Shown: positions 1 through 10,384 of the stretch, piece by piece
Position numbering within the stretch: position 1 is the first letter of the stretch
Layout of the letters: every line of letters starts with the position of its first letter
Origin: Micromonospora rubida
GTDB taxonomy: Bacteria; Actinomycetota; Actinomycetes; Mycobacteriales; Micromonosporaceae
DNA: 64,000 bases
Direction: 5' to 3'
Assembly: GCF_009908295.1 (NCBI RefSeq)
Contig: NZ_JAAALO010000004.1
Coordinates: forward strand, 941,854 to 1,005,853
The notes under the pieces: generated by a model
What the model saw: only the letters and a program-made list of their open reading frames with translations
The model's database searches: none
What the model was told of the DNA's origin: nothing
Made by a program: the position numbers and the translations under genes

Positions 1-2
1 GC

Positions 3-374
3 CAGGTGCGGATCATCGCCGCGGTGCGGGAGGCCGAGAACGCGCCGCTGCTCAAGCAGAGCGGTGCCCACCACGTGATCGTCTCGTCCGCCACGGCGGG
101 ACGGCTGCTCGGGCTGTCGACCTCCGCGCCACCGCTGATCGATGTGGTGGAGGACCTGCTCACCCCGGGCCAGGGCATGGCGCTGGCCATGCGCTCGGCC
201 GAGCGCAGCGAGGTGGGGCGTTCGCCGCGCGAGCTGGACTCCCTGGTCATCGCGCTGGTCCGCCGGGGCAAGGTGGTCACGCTCAGCGACCGGGCCGGCG
301 CGGTGATCGAGACCGGCGACATGCTCGTGCACGTCCGTGACGACCGCCCTCAGCAGGCGAGCACCCCGGGCTGA
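3..374 (+). CDS. Potassium channel / TrkA-C (RCK) domain protein, 3' part only
   Basis: The reading frame is open to the left edge, so the start lies outside the window. The visible 123 codons look like the second half of an RCK_N domain (a segment reading HHVIVSSATAGRLLG) followed by an RCK_C/TrkA-C domain ending in ETGDMLVHVRDD. Such domains form the cytoplasmic regulatory ring of K+ channels or the TrkA subunit of Trk transporters and bind nucleotides or cations. The membrane part, if present, would be upstream. A stand-alone TrkA-like protein is the alternative. Confidence 0.7.
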   Translation, partial: QVRIIAAVREAENAPLLKQSGAHHVIVSSATAGRLLGLSTSAPPLIDVVEDLLTPGQGMALAMRSAERSEVGRSPRELDSLVIALVRRGKVVTLSDRAGAVIETGDMLVHVRDDRPQQASTPG

Positions 375-752
375 CTTGGCAGTTGACGCCGGCACCGGAG
401 ACCGGCGGTGGCTGGCGTCGCCGGGCCCGTGCCCTCCGGGCCCGTGCCCTCCGGGCCCGTGTCCGCCGCCGATCGACCTGCGACTACTGCGGTTTCGGTC
501 AGTGGAGATTCATCCTGTCGGATCTTTTGTGACGGCGTGATGCCTGCTATCGTTTGGCCGCTTGGAATTGCCAATGGGCGTGGCATCCGATTTATGCCGG
601 CGCCCCTTGATTGGCTCAGGCACGGGGGATCCAACCGAACGCACGGGGTGCACACATCATGCCTCGGCCTCGTCGTCATCTCTCCGTCCGGTCGACGCAC
701 CGCACGTCGGCAGTTTCGAGTACCTCGTTAATCGAACGACGGGAAGAAATTA
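375..752. other. Intergenic region ahead of the secreted protease
   Basis: No gene is supported here. The left part carries a short GC-rich tandem repeat; from about 500 to 750 the base composition falls clearly below the surroundings, as expected for a promoter/leader. The purine-rich GGGAAGAA just before the GTG at 753 is the probable ribosome binding site. Overlapping short open frames on both strands disagree with one another and look like noise. Confidence 0.5.
423..467. repeat. Three tandem 15-bp units
   Basis: The unit GGGCCCGTGCCCTCC occurs three times head to tail; the third copy differs at two positions. It is non-coding and lies 50 bp after the K+ channel gene. Each unit starts with the palindrome GGGCCC, so the array could fold, but it has no T-tract and is not a clear terminator. 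Confidence 0.8.
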
Positions 753-2522
753 GTGGCTGAAGTGGCAAACACCGCAGGAGTCCGGCGGCGGGCGGCGGGC
801 ATCATCGCCGGCCTCGCCCTCGGCAGCGCGGCGGTCGTCGCGCCGGGAACGGTCGTCCAGGCGGCTACCTCGAACGACGGCGTGCTCAAGCCGGCGAGTG
901 ACATCCGGGGCGAGAGCCGGACGACCTCGTCGAAGAACTTCCGGGCGGGCAAGTTCACCCCGCCCAGCCCCGGCGTCAAGGGCGACCTGCTCCCGTCGAA
1001 GCGCATCGTCGGCGGCTCCGAGGTCAACGTCGCGAACCACCCGTACGTCGTCGGCATCCTGACCTACGCGTCCGACGGCATCTACTGGTGCACCGGCACC
1101 GTCATCGCCCCGAACAAGGTGCTGACGGCGGCGCACTGCTCCGTGGACGTGCCGGGAACGACCCTGGTTCTCGCCGGAAAGAACCAACTGCTCGACGCCA
1201 ACAACAACATCCCGCCCGGCGGGTACATCGGCGCGGTGGCGTCCACCTGGACCCACCAGGGCTACAACCTCGCCGCGCAGGAGAACGGGACCGCGACGGC
1301 CTTCCTGGACGACGTCTCGGTCCTGACCCTCAAGCAGGACCTCCCGTCGGCGTACCCGGCGATCACGCTGAGCGCCCAGGGCGACCAGGCGCCGTACGCG
1401 GCGGGCACCGCGGCGGACATTTTCGGCTACGGTCTGGCCGACGGCGACAACGACGACACGAAGCTGCGCAAGGCGACCGTGACGATGCAGTCGAACGCGG
1501 TCTGCGGCAACGTCGCGGGCCAGGCGTACGACGCCAACCGGATGATCTGCGCGGGGCCGGACAACGGCGCGGACACCTGCGATGGTGACTCCGGCGGGCC
1601 GATCCTGGTGAACGGCAAGCAGGTCGGCATCACCGACTGGGGCTACAGCCCGTGCGGCGACAAGCCGGGCTACTACGAGCGGATCAGCTACTACGCCGAC
1701 TCGATCAACGCCGACCTGACCCGTCCGCCGCTGGTGAACGCCGACTGGACCGGCGACGGCCACACCGACCTGATGGCGCGGGACGCCGCCGGCAACCTGC
1801 GGCTGTATGTGGGCCGCGGGTTCTCCAACGACGGCAGGGGCGGCTTCTACGCCTCCGGGAACTTCAGCTCCGGCTGGGGCAGCGCCAAGCGGGTCTTCCG
1901 GGTCTACAACTGGAACGGCGACCGGACCCCCTCGCTGATGGAGGTGGACTCCGCCGGCGCGCTGTGGATCTACAACACCGACGGCCAGGGCAATGCTGTC
2001 GGCCAGCGCACGCGGATCGGCACCGGCTGGGGCAACTTCACCGCCCTCATGGTGACGAACAACTGGCTGGGCAACGGCCTGCCGAGCCTGATGGTTCGCA
2101 AGTCCAACGGCGAACTGTGGCGCTACACCAGCAACGGCGCGGGCGGATGGGTCAACCCGGCGGGCACCCGGATCGGCACCGGCTGGAACGGGTTCAACCT
2201 GTTCCTCACCCCGGGCGCCTGGAAGGGTGACGGCAAGGAGGTCCTGATCGGCCGCACCTCGACCGGCATCCTGAAGATGTACCAGACCGACCAGGCGGGC
2301 GGCTGGACCAACCCGTCCGGCACGCAGATCGGCAGCGGCTGGGGCGGCTTCAAGAACATCATCACGCCGGGCGACTGGAACGGCGACAACATGATGGACA
2401 TGTTGGGCGTCAACAGCAGCAACCAGATGCGCCTCTACACCACCGACGGCTCCGGCAACTGGATCGACGCCAGCGGCAAGGTCATCTCCACCGGTTGGGG
2501 CAGCTTCAACCTGGTCTTCTGA
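753..2522 (+). CDS. Secreted trypsin-like serine protease (S1) with C-terminal FG-GAP/VCBS-type repeats
   Basis: 589 residues. Residues 1-37 form a twin-Arg-poor signal peptide ending near VQA. A pro-segment runs to residue 84 and the mature chymotrypsin-fold domain starts at IVGG (85-88). The triad is visible: His128 in TAAHC, Asp187 in DDVSVL and Ser280 in GDSGGP; Asp274, six residues before the Ser, predicts trypsin-like cleavage after Arg/Lys. From about 328 to the end there are roughly five 45-50 residue repeats of the kind DW(T/N)GDG..D, suggesting a beta-propeller for substrate or wall binding. GTG start with GGGAAGAA upstream. It stands alone and is followed by a strong terminator. 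Confidence 0.92.
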   Translation: MAEVANTAGVRRRAAGIIAGLALGSAAVVAPGTVVQAATSNDGVLKPASDIRGESRTTSSKNFRAGKFTPPSPGVKGDLLPSKRIVGGSEVNVANHPYVVGILTYASDGIYWCTGTVIAPNKVLTAAHCSVDVPGTTLVLAGKNQLLDANNNIPPGGYIGAVASTWTHQGYNLAAQENGTATAFLDDVSVLTLKQDLPSAYPAITLSAQGDQAPYAAGTAADIFGYGLADGDNDDTKLRKATVTMQSNAVCGNVAGQAYDANRMICAGPDNGADTCDGDSGGPILVNGKQVGITDWGYSPCGDKPGYYERISYYADSINADLTRPPLVNADWTGDGHTDLMARDAAGNLRLYVGRGFSNDGRGGFYASGNFSSGWGSAKRVFRVYNWNGDRTPSLMEVDSAGALWIYNTDGQGNAVGQRTRIGTGWGNFTALMVTNNWLGNGLPSLMVRKSNGELWRYTSNGAGGWVNPAGTRIGTGWNGFNLFLTPGAWKGDGKEVLIGRTSTGILKMYQTDQAGGWTNPSGTQIGSGWGGFKNIITPGDWNGDNMMDMLGVNSSNQMRLYTTDGSGNWIDASGKVISTGWGSFNLVF

Positions 2523-2547
2523 TCGACCGGGGTTTCCCCGCACCGAC

Positions 2548-2585
2548 GAAAGGGCCCGCAACCTGCGAAGGTTGCGGGCCCTTTC
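2548..2585. terminator. Rho-independent-type hairpin after the protease gene
   Basis: A perfect 17-bp stem (2548-2564 with 2569-2585) and a 4-nt GCGA loop. The arms carry AAA/TTT at the base, so the hairpin can end transcription from both sides: the protease gene from the left and korAB from the right. Confidence 0.9.
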
Positions 2586-2631
2586 CGTGTCGCGGGTGAG
2601 GCGGCGGCTCCGTGCCGCCGTCAGCGGCGGG

Positions 2632-3658
2632 TCAGCTGATCGTCCAGGTGTCGCCGCTGGCGAGCAGGCCGGCGAGCTGCTGCTCCGGGGTCTCGGTCAC
2701 TGCGGCCTTCGCCGCCGCGACCTGCTCCTGCACCACGCTGTCGTAGGACGGGCGGTCGACCGAGCGGAACACGCCGATCGGGGTGTTCCGCAGGTCGAGC
2801 CCGGGCAGCCGGGACAGCGCGAACGCGTACGCCGGGTCGTTGACCGTCGCGTCGTGCACGACGATCTCCTCCGGGCGCACGGAGGCGGTCTCCAGCACCT
2901 TGAGGCCGAAGCCGCCCGGCGGGTGCACCACGCAGAACTGCCCGTCGGAGCCGAAGGTGATGGGCTGCCCGTGCTCCAGCCGGATCAAGAAGTCGTCCCG
3001 GGTGGCCGGCTCCTTGAGCTGCTCGAACGCGCCGTCGTTGAAGATGTTGCAGTTCTGGTAGATCTCCACGAACGCCGAGCCCTGGTGCTCCGCCGCCGCC
3101 CGCAGCACGGACTGGAGGTGCTTGCGGTCCGAGTCGATGGTGCGGCCGACGAAGCTGGCCTCCGCGCCCAGGGCGAGCGAGAGCGGGTTGAACGGCGCGT
3201 CCGCCGAGCCGGCCGGGGTCGACTTGGTGATCTTGCCGACCTCGGAGGTGGGCGAGTACTGCCCCTTCGTCAGACCGTAGATCCGGTTGTTGAACAGCAG
3301 GATCTTCAGGTTGACGTTGCGGCGCAGCGCGTGGATCAGGTGGTTGCCGCCGATCGACAGCGCGTCGCCGTCGCCGGTGACCACCCACACGGACAGGTCC
3401 GGGCGGGACACCGACAGGCCGGTGGCGATCGCCGGGGCGCGGCCGTGGATCGAGTGCATCCCGTAGGTGTTCATGTAGTACGGGAAGCGCGACGAACAGC
3501 CGATGCCGGAGACGAAGACCGTCCGCTCCCGGGGAATGTTCAGCTCCGGCATGAACTGCTGGATGGCGGCGAGGATCGCGTAGTCACCGCAGCCGGGGCA
3601 CCAGCGCACCTCCTGGTCGGACTTGAAGTCCTTCGCGGTGAGCTTGAGGGCGATGGGC

Positions 3659-3666
<8 letters not shown>
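2632..3666 (-). CDS. korB: 2-oxoacid (2-oxoglutarate):ferredoxin oxidoreductase, beta subunit
   Basis: 344 residues, normal for KorB. It binds thiamine diphosphate and, with KorA, oxidatively decarboxylates 2-oxoglutarate to succinyl-CoA while reducing ferredoxin. Visible are the N-terminal WCPGCGDY (22-29), the ThDP motif starting GDGDA (98-102) and ending in NN (126-127), and the family signature GLTKGQYSPTS. The start ATG overlaps the korA stop by 8 nt (ATGTCTGA), so the two are translationally coupled. Substrate 2-oxoglutarate rather than pyruvate is inferred from the actinobacterial two-subunit type. Confidence 0.93.
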
Positions 3667-5503
<1,837 letters not shown>

Positions 5504-5859
5504 GCCTGAACCTCGCTTCGCTCGGCGCGGTGGCGCGGGCGACTGAACCTGATGGTGACCTCGCCTCGCCCGGCCACGCGACCTCCTTGACGCACCGCTG
5601 CCCCGCACCGCCCGTGGCTGGTCCGGTCCGCTGTAGTTCCTCACCCGAGAGCCTACGTCGATTGGGGGGCCGAACTCGCCCTGTGGTCCGCCGACTGGGA
5701 TCAAATTCGGTGCGGTTATGCCCTGTTTGATGCCGTTTTGGCCCGCCCGCCGTAATCAGGATCACCGGGCCGCCCGCCCCGCCGTCGTCGTCCGGTGGGG
5801 GACCGCGGCCGGCCCCGGCCCGGGGCGACCGGGGCCGGGCGGTCGGCGGCGGGCCCCGG

Positions 5860-7287
5860 TCAGTCCGACGGGGCCGGCGCGGGGGCGGGGCCGACCGGGC
5901 CGGCGAGCCGGCGGCGAAGAGAGGTGGTGGCCAGCGCGAGCGCCAGCACGACCAACAGCACGGAGACCACGATCAGGATGACCGCGCTGCGCTGCACCGA
6001 GGTGAGACCGCCGGCCGGGTCCGGGCCCGCGCCGGCCGCGGCCAGCACACCCTGGGAGCCGGCCGGGGCGGGGGTGGCGATCGGGGTGGACATGGCGGCC
6101 GCCGCCGTGATCCGGAAGCTCATCTGGAGCTGCCGGGCCTGCCCGCTGCGCGGGTCGACCCGGCCGATCACGGCGCCGGCCAGCGGCGCTTCCCGCTGGG
6201 CCTCGGCGGTCGCGCTCACCGGGAGCCGGAGGGTGACGGTGCCGCCGGCCGGCACCGTGCCGACGTCGCAGCGGGTACGGGCGGGGCTCGGCGCGGTGCA
6301 GCCGGGGGGCGGGGCCGGCACGGTCACCCCGGCGGGCAGGACCACCTCGACCCGGCCGGCGGCATCGACCTTGCCCGTGTTGCCCAGCCGGACGTCCAGC
6401 TCGCTGGCGGCCCCGCTGATGTCGAAGGCCACCCCGTCGGCGTCCAGGGAGATGCCCGGCACGGGCGGCCCCGGCGGGAAGAGCACCGCGAAGCCCTCGT
6501 TGTCCTCGGCCGAGCCGGCCACGCCGGGGGCGCTCGCGCTCACCCGGACCGCGCCGCTGAGCGGCATCTGCCGCCAGGCGGCGCCGTCGACGCGCACCTT
6601 GATCAGGGTGCTGAACCGGTCGCCGGGCGCGGTCTGCCACCCGCCGCAGTGGTGCCCGCCGCCGCCGGCCTCGGCGCACCCGGGGGTGCCGGCGTCGGTC
6701 AGGCCCGCCGGGAGGCGGTACGAGAGCCGGATCAGCTCTGCCACCTCGCCGGTGTTGGTCACGGTGACCCGCAGGGTGGTCGTCGTGTCCGCCGCGTTCC
6801 AGTACGCCTCGGTCAGCGTGACGTCCTCGGTGCTGACCCGCACGCCGAGCCAGCCCGGCGCCGGTGCGTCCGGGCCGGGAGCCGACGGGCGGGGCGGCGG
6901 GGCGGAGGTCGCCGGGGGTGGCGGCGTGGTGGCACCCGGAGCGGCGGTGGCCGGAGCCGGGTCGACGGGCCCGGCCGGAGCGGTGGCCCCGGGGTCGGTG
7001 GGCGTGGGCTCCGGAGCGTTGGTCTCCGAGGGCGGCGGCACGGTCGGCGGCGCCTCGGTGGGCGCCGGGTCGGTCGCGGCGGGCTCGACCGGAGGCGTCT
7101 CGTCGCCGGGCTCCCCGGCCGGGTCCCCGGGCGGGTCGGCCTCCAGGGCCGTCGTGTGGGCCACGGTGGGAGCGGCGATGGCCCAGCCGGGCAGCGCCGC
7201 GACACCGAACGAGAGGGACGCCGCGAGCAGCACTGCGACACGTCGGTCGGCTGCCCGCCGAACGGGGCGTACGTCCACGCGGGCCAT
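5860..7287 (-). CDS. Cell-surface anchored protein with Pro/Thr-rich stalk and two DUF11-like domains
   Basis: 475 residues. A signal peptide (to about residue 39, cleavage near AIA-AP) is followed by a Pro/Ala/Thr-rich stalk to about 145. Two immunoglobulin-like domains follow (roughly 147-280 and 285-400), with phrases typical of DUF11/CARDB folds such as VTVTNTGEVAELIRL and VRLGNTGKVDAAGRV. One transmembrane helix near 437-458 and a short Arg-rich cytoplasmic tail complete it. The layout suggests a membrane-tethered outer-surface protein; the ligand is unknown. Divergent from nuoA. Confidence 0.8.
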   Translation of the reverse strand: MARVDVRPVRRAADRRVAVLLAASLSFGVAALPGWAIAAPTVAHTTALEADPPGDPAGEPGDETPPVEPAATDPAPTEAPPTVPPPSETNAPEPTPTDPGATAPAGPVDPAPATAAPGATTPPPPATSAPPPRPSAPGPDAPAPGWLGVRVSTEDVTLTEAYWNAADTTTTLRVTVTNTGEVAELIRLSYRLPAGLTDAGTPGCAEAGGGGHHCGGWQTAPGDRFSTLIKVRVDGAAWRQMPLSGAVRVSASAPGVAGSAEDNEGFAVLFPPGPPVPGISLDADGVAFDISGAASELDVRLGNTGKVDAAGRVEVVLPAGVTVPAPPPGCTAPSPARTRCDVGTVPAGGTVTLRLPVSATAEAQREAPLAGAVIGRVDPRSGQARQLQMSFRITAAAAMSTPIATPAPAGSQGVLAAAGAGPDPAGGLTSVQRSAVILIVVSVLLVVLALALATTSLRRRLAGPVGPAPAPAPSD

Positions 7288-7417
7288 CTCTCTTTCGGGA
7301 CCATCAGGGCGAATTCATTATTCGGCAATAGTTGCCACAGGACACCAGTCTCATCGGGAAACAGTTCCGTAACGTGTCCGGCACGGAGCCGGGCGGGGCG
7401 CGGTAGGCTGACCCACC

Positions 7418-7795
7418 GTGACCGGCTACCTGGGCTCGTACGCGACGCTCGGGCTGTTGCTGCTCGCCAGCGTCCTCTTCTTCGTCGTGGCGTTCGCCGC
7501 CAACCGGGTGCTACGCCCCGCCCGCCCGGCCGACCCGATCGGCAAGCGGGCCACCTACGAGTGCGGCCTAGACCCGGTGGGCGGCGACTGGGCGCAGATG
7601 CAGATTCGCTACTACGTCTACGCATACCTCTACGTGCTGTTCGCCGTCGAGGCGGTCTTCCTCTTCCCGTGGGCGGTGGTCTTCGACCGGCCCGGCTTCG
7701 GGCTGGTCACGGTGGCCGAGATGGGGATCTTCGTGGCCGTGCTGGCGCTAGGCATCCTCTACGCCTGGCGCCGCAACATCCTTCGCTGGACCTGA
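7418..7795 (+). CDS. nuoA: NADH-quinone oxidoreductase subunit A (isolated copy)
   Basis: 125 residues with three membrane helices (about 8-30, 65-89, 94-117) and the hallmark loop KRATYECG (43-50), followed by the acidic helix YLYVLFAVEAVFLFPW. NuoA is a small membrane subunit of respiratory complex I near the quinone site. GTG start. No other nuo gene is within the window, so this copy is separated from any nuo operon; it may serve an alternative complex I or be a relic. Its closeness to korAB may be meaningful (see findings). Confidence 0.9.
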   Translation: MTGYLGSYATLGLLLLASVLFFVVAFAANRVLRPARPADPIGKRATYECGLDPVGGDWAQMQIRYYVYAYLYVLFAVEAVFLFPWAVVFDRPGFGLVTVAEMGIFVAVLALGILYAWRRNILRWT

Positions 7796-7898
7796 GCCCA
7801 CCAAAAATCGGCGGCGACGGTCGGGGTCGTTGCTCTTGGCGGCGGGTTCCGGGGCTGACGCCAGTAGCCGTGCGGTGACGTTGACATGGGGATTGCGG

Positions 7899-8339
7899 TT
7901 AAAGCTGCTTCGTGTGCCCGGGTAGCTCCGCGTCAGCGATGCCGGCGAGGATGTCCCCCAGCGAGAGCGGCTGGTCCACCAGGCACGCGCCATTGGACAA
8001 CAGCAGCGCCGGCACCTTCGTGGTGAGCTCGGCCTCGCTCAGCACCCCGGCCAGGGCGCACAGCGCCTCCCCCTGCGCGCGGATGCGTTCCCGCAAGCCC
8101 GTCTCGCCGCCTGCGAGCGCGATGACGCGTTCCAGCGTCCACGGGTCCTGGGACGGGCGGTTGTCGTACGTCGAGATCGTCCCCGACGCGACCGCAACGA
8201 CGGTGCTGATGGTGGCCGCGCTGACGAGGGAGACGTGGGCCAGGATCTGCTCGGTGTTCCACTCGCCGGGCGGCGGTACGGCTCGGGGATTGGCGGCCAG
8301 CAGCGCGTCGTAGGCCTGCCGGAGCGGGTCGGTGTTCAT
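7899..8339 (-). CDS. DinB/maleylpyruvate isomerase-like hypothetical protein
   Basis: 146 residues. The N-terminus (DALLAANP, then WNTEQILAHVSLVSAATI) resembles the helical bundle of DinB/TIGR03086-like proteins, in which a His after the tryptophan motif often binds a metal. Only one such His is evident here, so enzymatic activity is uncertain. Its start overlaps the stop of the upstream ArsR-SRPBCC gene by 4 nt (ATGA), so both are one transcription and translation unit. Confidence 0.6.
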   Translation of the reverse strand: MNTDPLRQAYDALLAANPRAVPPPGEWNTEQILAHVSLVSAATISTVVAVASGTISTYDNRPSQDPWTLERVIALAGGETGLRERIRAQGEALCALAGVLSEAELTTKVPALLLSNGACLVDQPLSLGDILAGIADAELPGHTKQL

Positions 8340-9133
8340 CGGGTCGGGTTCCTTTCAGGCGTGCGCGCGGTCATCTCCCACGGCTGCTGCGGAAGCGTGT
8401 CGCCGGTCTCCAGGAGGGACTTCAGGTTCGACAGGACGGCAGGCCAGCCGCTCGAGATGCCGTTGAACATGTCGAGGTTGGCGAGGTTTTCGTGCGTCAC
8501 CGTGAGGCGCACGATGTCCTGGTGCGGTTCGACGAGGAACGTGACGACCGACGGCTCCCGATTCTCGAACGGGGTGTCCTCGAAGGTGATGACCAGGCGG
8601 CTCGGCGGCTCGGCGGTGAGCACCTTACCCACGGCGTCGGCGACGCCCGATCCGTCGGTGCGCTGGTGCTCCCACGTTGAGCCGGGCTGCCAGTCGGAGA
8701 GGTTGGCGTGGCCCCAGTACCGCGCCGTCAGGTCGGCGTCGGTGAGCGCCCGCCATGCCTGCTCAGCGGTGGCGCGGATGTAGGTGACGTATACGTACGT
8801 CGGTACGGACGTCATGGCGTGCTCCTCTGCTTGGTGTTTGATGGCGCTGAGTGCACGCAGTCGGGGCTTGTCGAACCCGGAGATCCAGCGTTCTTCGATC
8901 TCGTGGATCGGTGCAGGGTTCAGGTAGTGCAGGCGCTCCCGCCCCCGTCGCACGACGGTGACGAGATTGGCCCGCACGAGGATGTCGAGGTGCTGGGTGG
9001 CCGACTGACGGGCCATAACCAGGTGCTCGCAGAGTTCGCGCAGCGTCTGGCCGTTGCGTTCGCGGAGGCGGTCGAGCAGGAGTCGCCTCGTCGGGTCGGC
9101 CAGCGCCTTGAAGACCAGCTCCGTCTCACTCAC
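8336..9133 (-). CDS. ArsR-family repressor fused to an SRPBCC/AHSA1 domain
   Basis: 265 residues. Residues 1-90 are an ArsR winged helix: FKALADPTRRLLLDRL opens it and the recognition helix reads MARQSATQHLDILVRANLV. No metal-binding Cys pair is seen. Residues ~108-250 form an SRPBCC (AHSA1-like) ligand-binding fold, starting TYVYVTYIRATAEQAWRALT. Such fusions probably sense a hydrophobic ligand through the SRPBCC part. An inverted repeat directly before the start codon suggests autoregulation. It is coupled to the downstream DinB-like gene. Confidence 0.85.
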   Translation of the reverse strand: MSETELVFKALADPTRRLLLDRLRERNGQTLRELCEHLVMARQSATQHLDILVRANLVTVVRRGRERLHYLNPAPIHEIEERWISGFDKPRLRALSAIKHQAEEHAMTSVPTYVYVTYIRATAEQAWRALTDADLTARYWGHANLSDWQPGSTWEHQRTDGSGVADAVGKVLTAEPPSRLVITFEDTPFENREPSVVTFLVEPHQDIVRLTVTHENLANLDMFNGISSGWPAVLSNLKSLLETGDTLPQQPWEMTARTPERNPTR

Positions 9134-9138
9134 GCCTC

Positions 9139-9164
9139 ATTATGCAGGCATTCACCTGCCTAAT
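9139..9164. promoter_or_regulatory. Probable operator of the ArsR-SRPBCC gene
   Basis: Inverted repeat of two 10-nt arms, ATTATGCAGG and CCTGCCTAAT, separated by 6 nt, with 9 of 10 positions pairing. It sits 5 bp upstream of the regulator's start codon (minus strand), where an autorepressor would block transcription. ArsR proteins bind such imperfect dyads; binding here is inferred. Confidence 0.6.
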
Positions 9165-9347
9165 GCAAACTTGAACCCGGGTCGCCGTACAGCCTCGGCG
9201 CGCACTCATTTGCCGCGATCCGAGCGCGACCTGCCTTATCGGTAACAGAACGTAAAGGCGCCAGGGCGCCGCACCAGGTCTTGATCCGTCCTGGCTGACG
9301 TGGATTCTGCCGGCCTTCCTGGACCTGAGCCCGGGCCCGGCGGGCGC

Positions 9348-10217
9348 TCAGGCCAGGCCGCGTCGGGTGGCCGCCGGCGGGCGGTCGCCCCGGATCGACG
9401 CCACCATGTCCAGCACCCGGCGGGTGGGCAGCACCTGGTGGGCGCGAAACACCCGGGCGCCCAGCCAGGCCGACACCGCGGTCGCCGCGAGGGTGCCCTC
9501 CAGCCGCTCGGCGACCGGCAGGTCCAGCGTCTCGCCGATGAAGTCCTTGTTGGACAGCGCCACGAGGAGCGGCCAGCCCGTGCCGGACAGCTCGGCGAGC
9601 CGGCGGGTGATTTCCAACGAGTGCCGGGTGTTCTTGCCGAAGTCGTGTGCCGGGTCGATGAGGACGCCGTCGGGGCGTACCCCCAGGGCGACCGCGCGCT
9701 CGGCGAGGCCGGTCACCGTCGCGACCACGTCGGCCACCACGTCGTCGAAGGCGGCCCGGTGCGGGCGGGTGCGCGGCGCGAGCCCGCCGGCGTGCGAGCA
9801 GACCAGCCCGGCGCCGGTCTCGGCGGCGACCCGGGCGAGTGCCGGGTCCGCGCCGGACCAGGTGTCGTTGAGCAGGTCGGCGCCGGCCGCGACCGCCTCC
9901 ACCGCCACCTCGGCCCGCCAGGTGTCGATGGAGATCACCACGTCCGGGAAGGCGGCCCGGACGGCGGCGATCGTGTCCACCGTGCGGCGGATCTCCTCGG
10001 CCACGTCCACCTCGTCGCCGGGGCCGGCCTTCACCCCGCCGATGTCGATGATCTCCGCCCCGTCGGTGACCGCCCGCTCCACGGCGCGCAGCGCGCTGTC
10101 CTGGGCGAAGGTGGCACCCCGGTCGAAGAACGAGTCCGGGGTGCGGTTGACGATGGCCATCACCGCCAGCTCGCCCGGCGCGAACGTGCGACTTCCGAGC
10201 CGAAACGCCCCGGTCAT
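9348..10217 (-). CDS. folP: Dihydropteroate synthase family protein (FolP2 type)
   Basis: 289 residues, TIM barrel. Visible motifs are MAIVNRTPDSFFDRG (normally VNVTPDSF), GAEIIDIGGVKAGPG (normally DIGGESTRPG) and the late SNKDFIGE. The usual Ser-Thr-Arg of the second loop is replaced by Val-Lys-Ala, as I recall for the actinobacterial FolP2 paralogue, which does not efficiently make dihydropteroate. True folate synthesis is therefore doubtful. Divergent from the DivIVA-like gene, the same neighbour as in M. tuberculosis. The start ATG lies 3 nt after the GAGGCGAGC ribosome binding site. Confidence 0.85.
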   Translation of the reverse strand: MTGAFRLGSRTFAPGELAVMAIVNRTPDSFFDRGATFAQDSALRAVERAVTDGAEIIDIGGVKAGPGDEVDVAEEIRRTVDTIAAVRAAFPDVVISIDTWRAEVAVEAVAAGADLLNDTWSGADPALARVAAETGAGLVCSHAGGLAPRTRPHRAAFDDVVADVVATVTGLAERAVALGVRPDGVLIDPAHDFGKNTRHSLEITRRLAELSGTGWPLLVALSNKDFIGETLDLPVAERLEGTLAATAVSAWLGARVFRAHQVLPTRRVLDMVASIRGDRPPAATRRGLA

Positions 10218-10305
10218 GCTCGCCTCCCGATCTCGCCACGGCCGCGCGACCCGGCCCGCTCTGCGACGCTAGCCGGTCGGCCGGCGTCCGGTCCGCCCGG
10301 CACGG

Positions 10306-10331
10306 CCCACAGATCCGCACCGATCTGTGGG
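10306..10331. promoter_or_regulatory. Perfect inverted repeat between folP and the DivIVA-like gene
   Basis: Arms CCCACAGATC and GATCTGTGGG pair perfectly over 10 bp around a 6-nt spacer. It lies between two divergent starts, 88 bp from folP and 53 bp from the DivIVA-like gene, so it is more likely a regulator site than a terminator. The binding protein is unknown. Confidence 0.55.
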
Positions 10332-10384
10332 AGGACTGCCCGGCGGGGTCGCTCCCGGCCCGTCGGCGTGCCACGATCTCCTAC

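Noticed and set aside
750..2561. 603-codon open frame antisense to the protease
   Set aside because: It is the mirror of a GC-rich gene; its composition (Val/Ala/Gly/Arg-rich) is non-protein-like and the plus-strand gene has signal peptide and triad.
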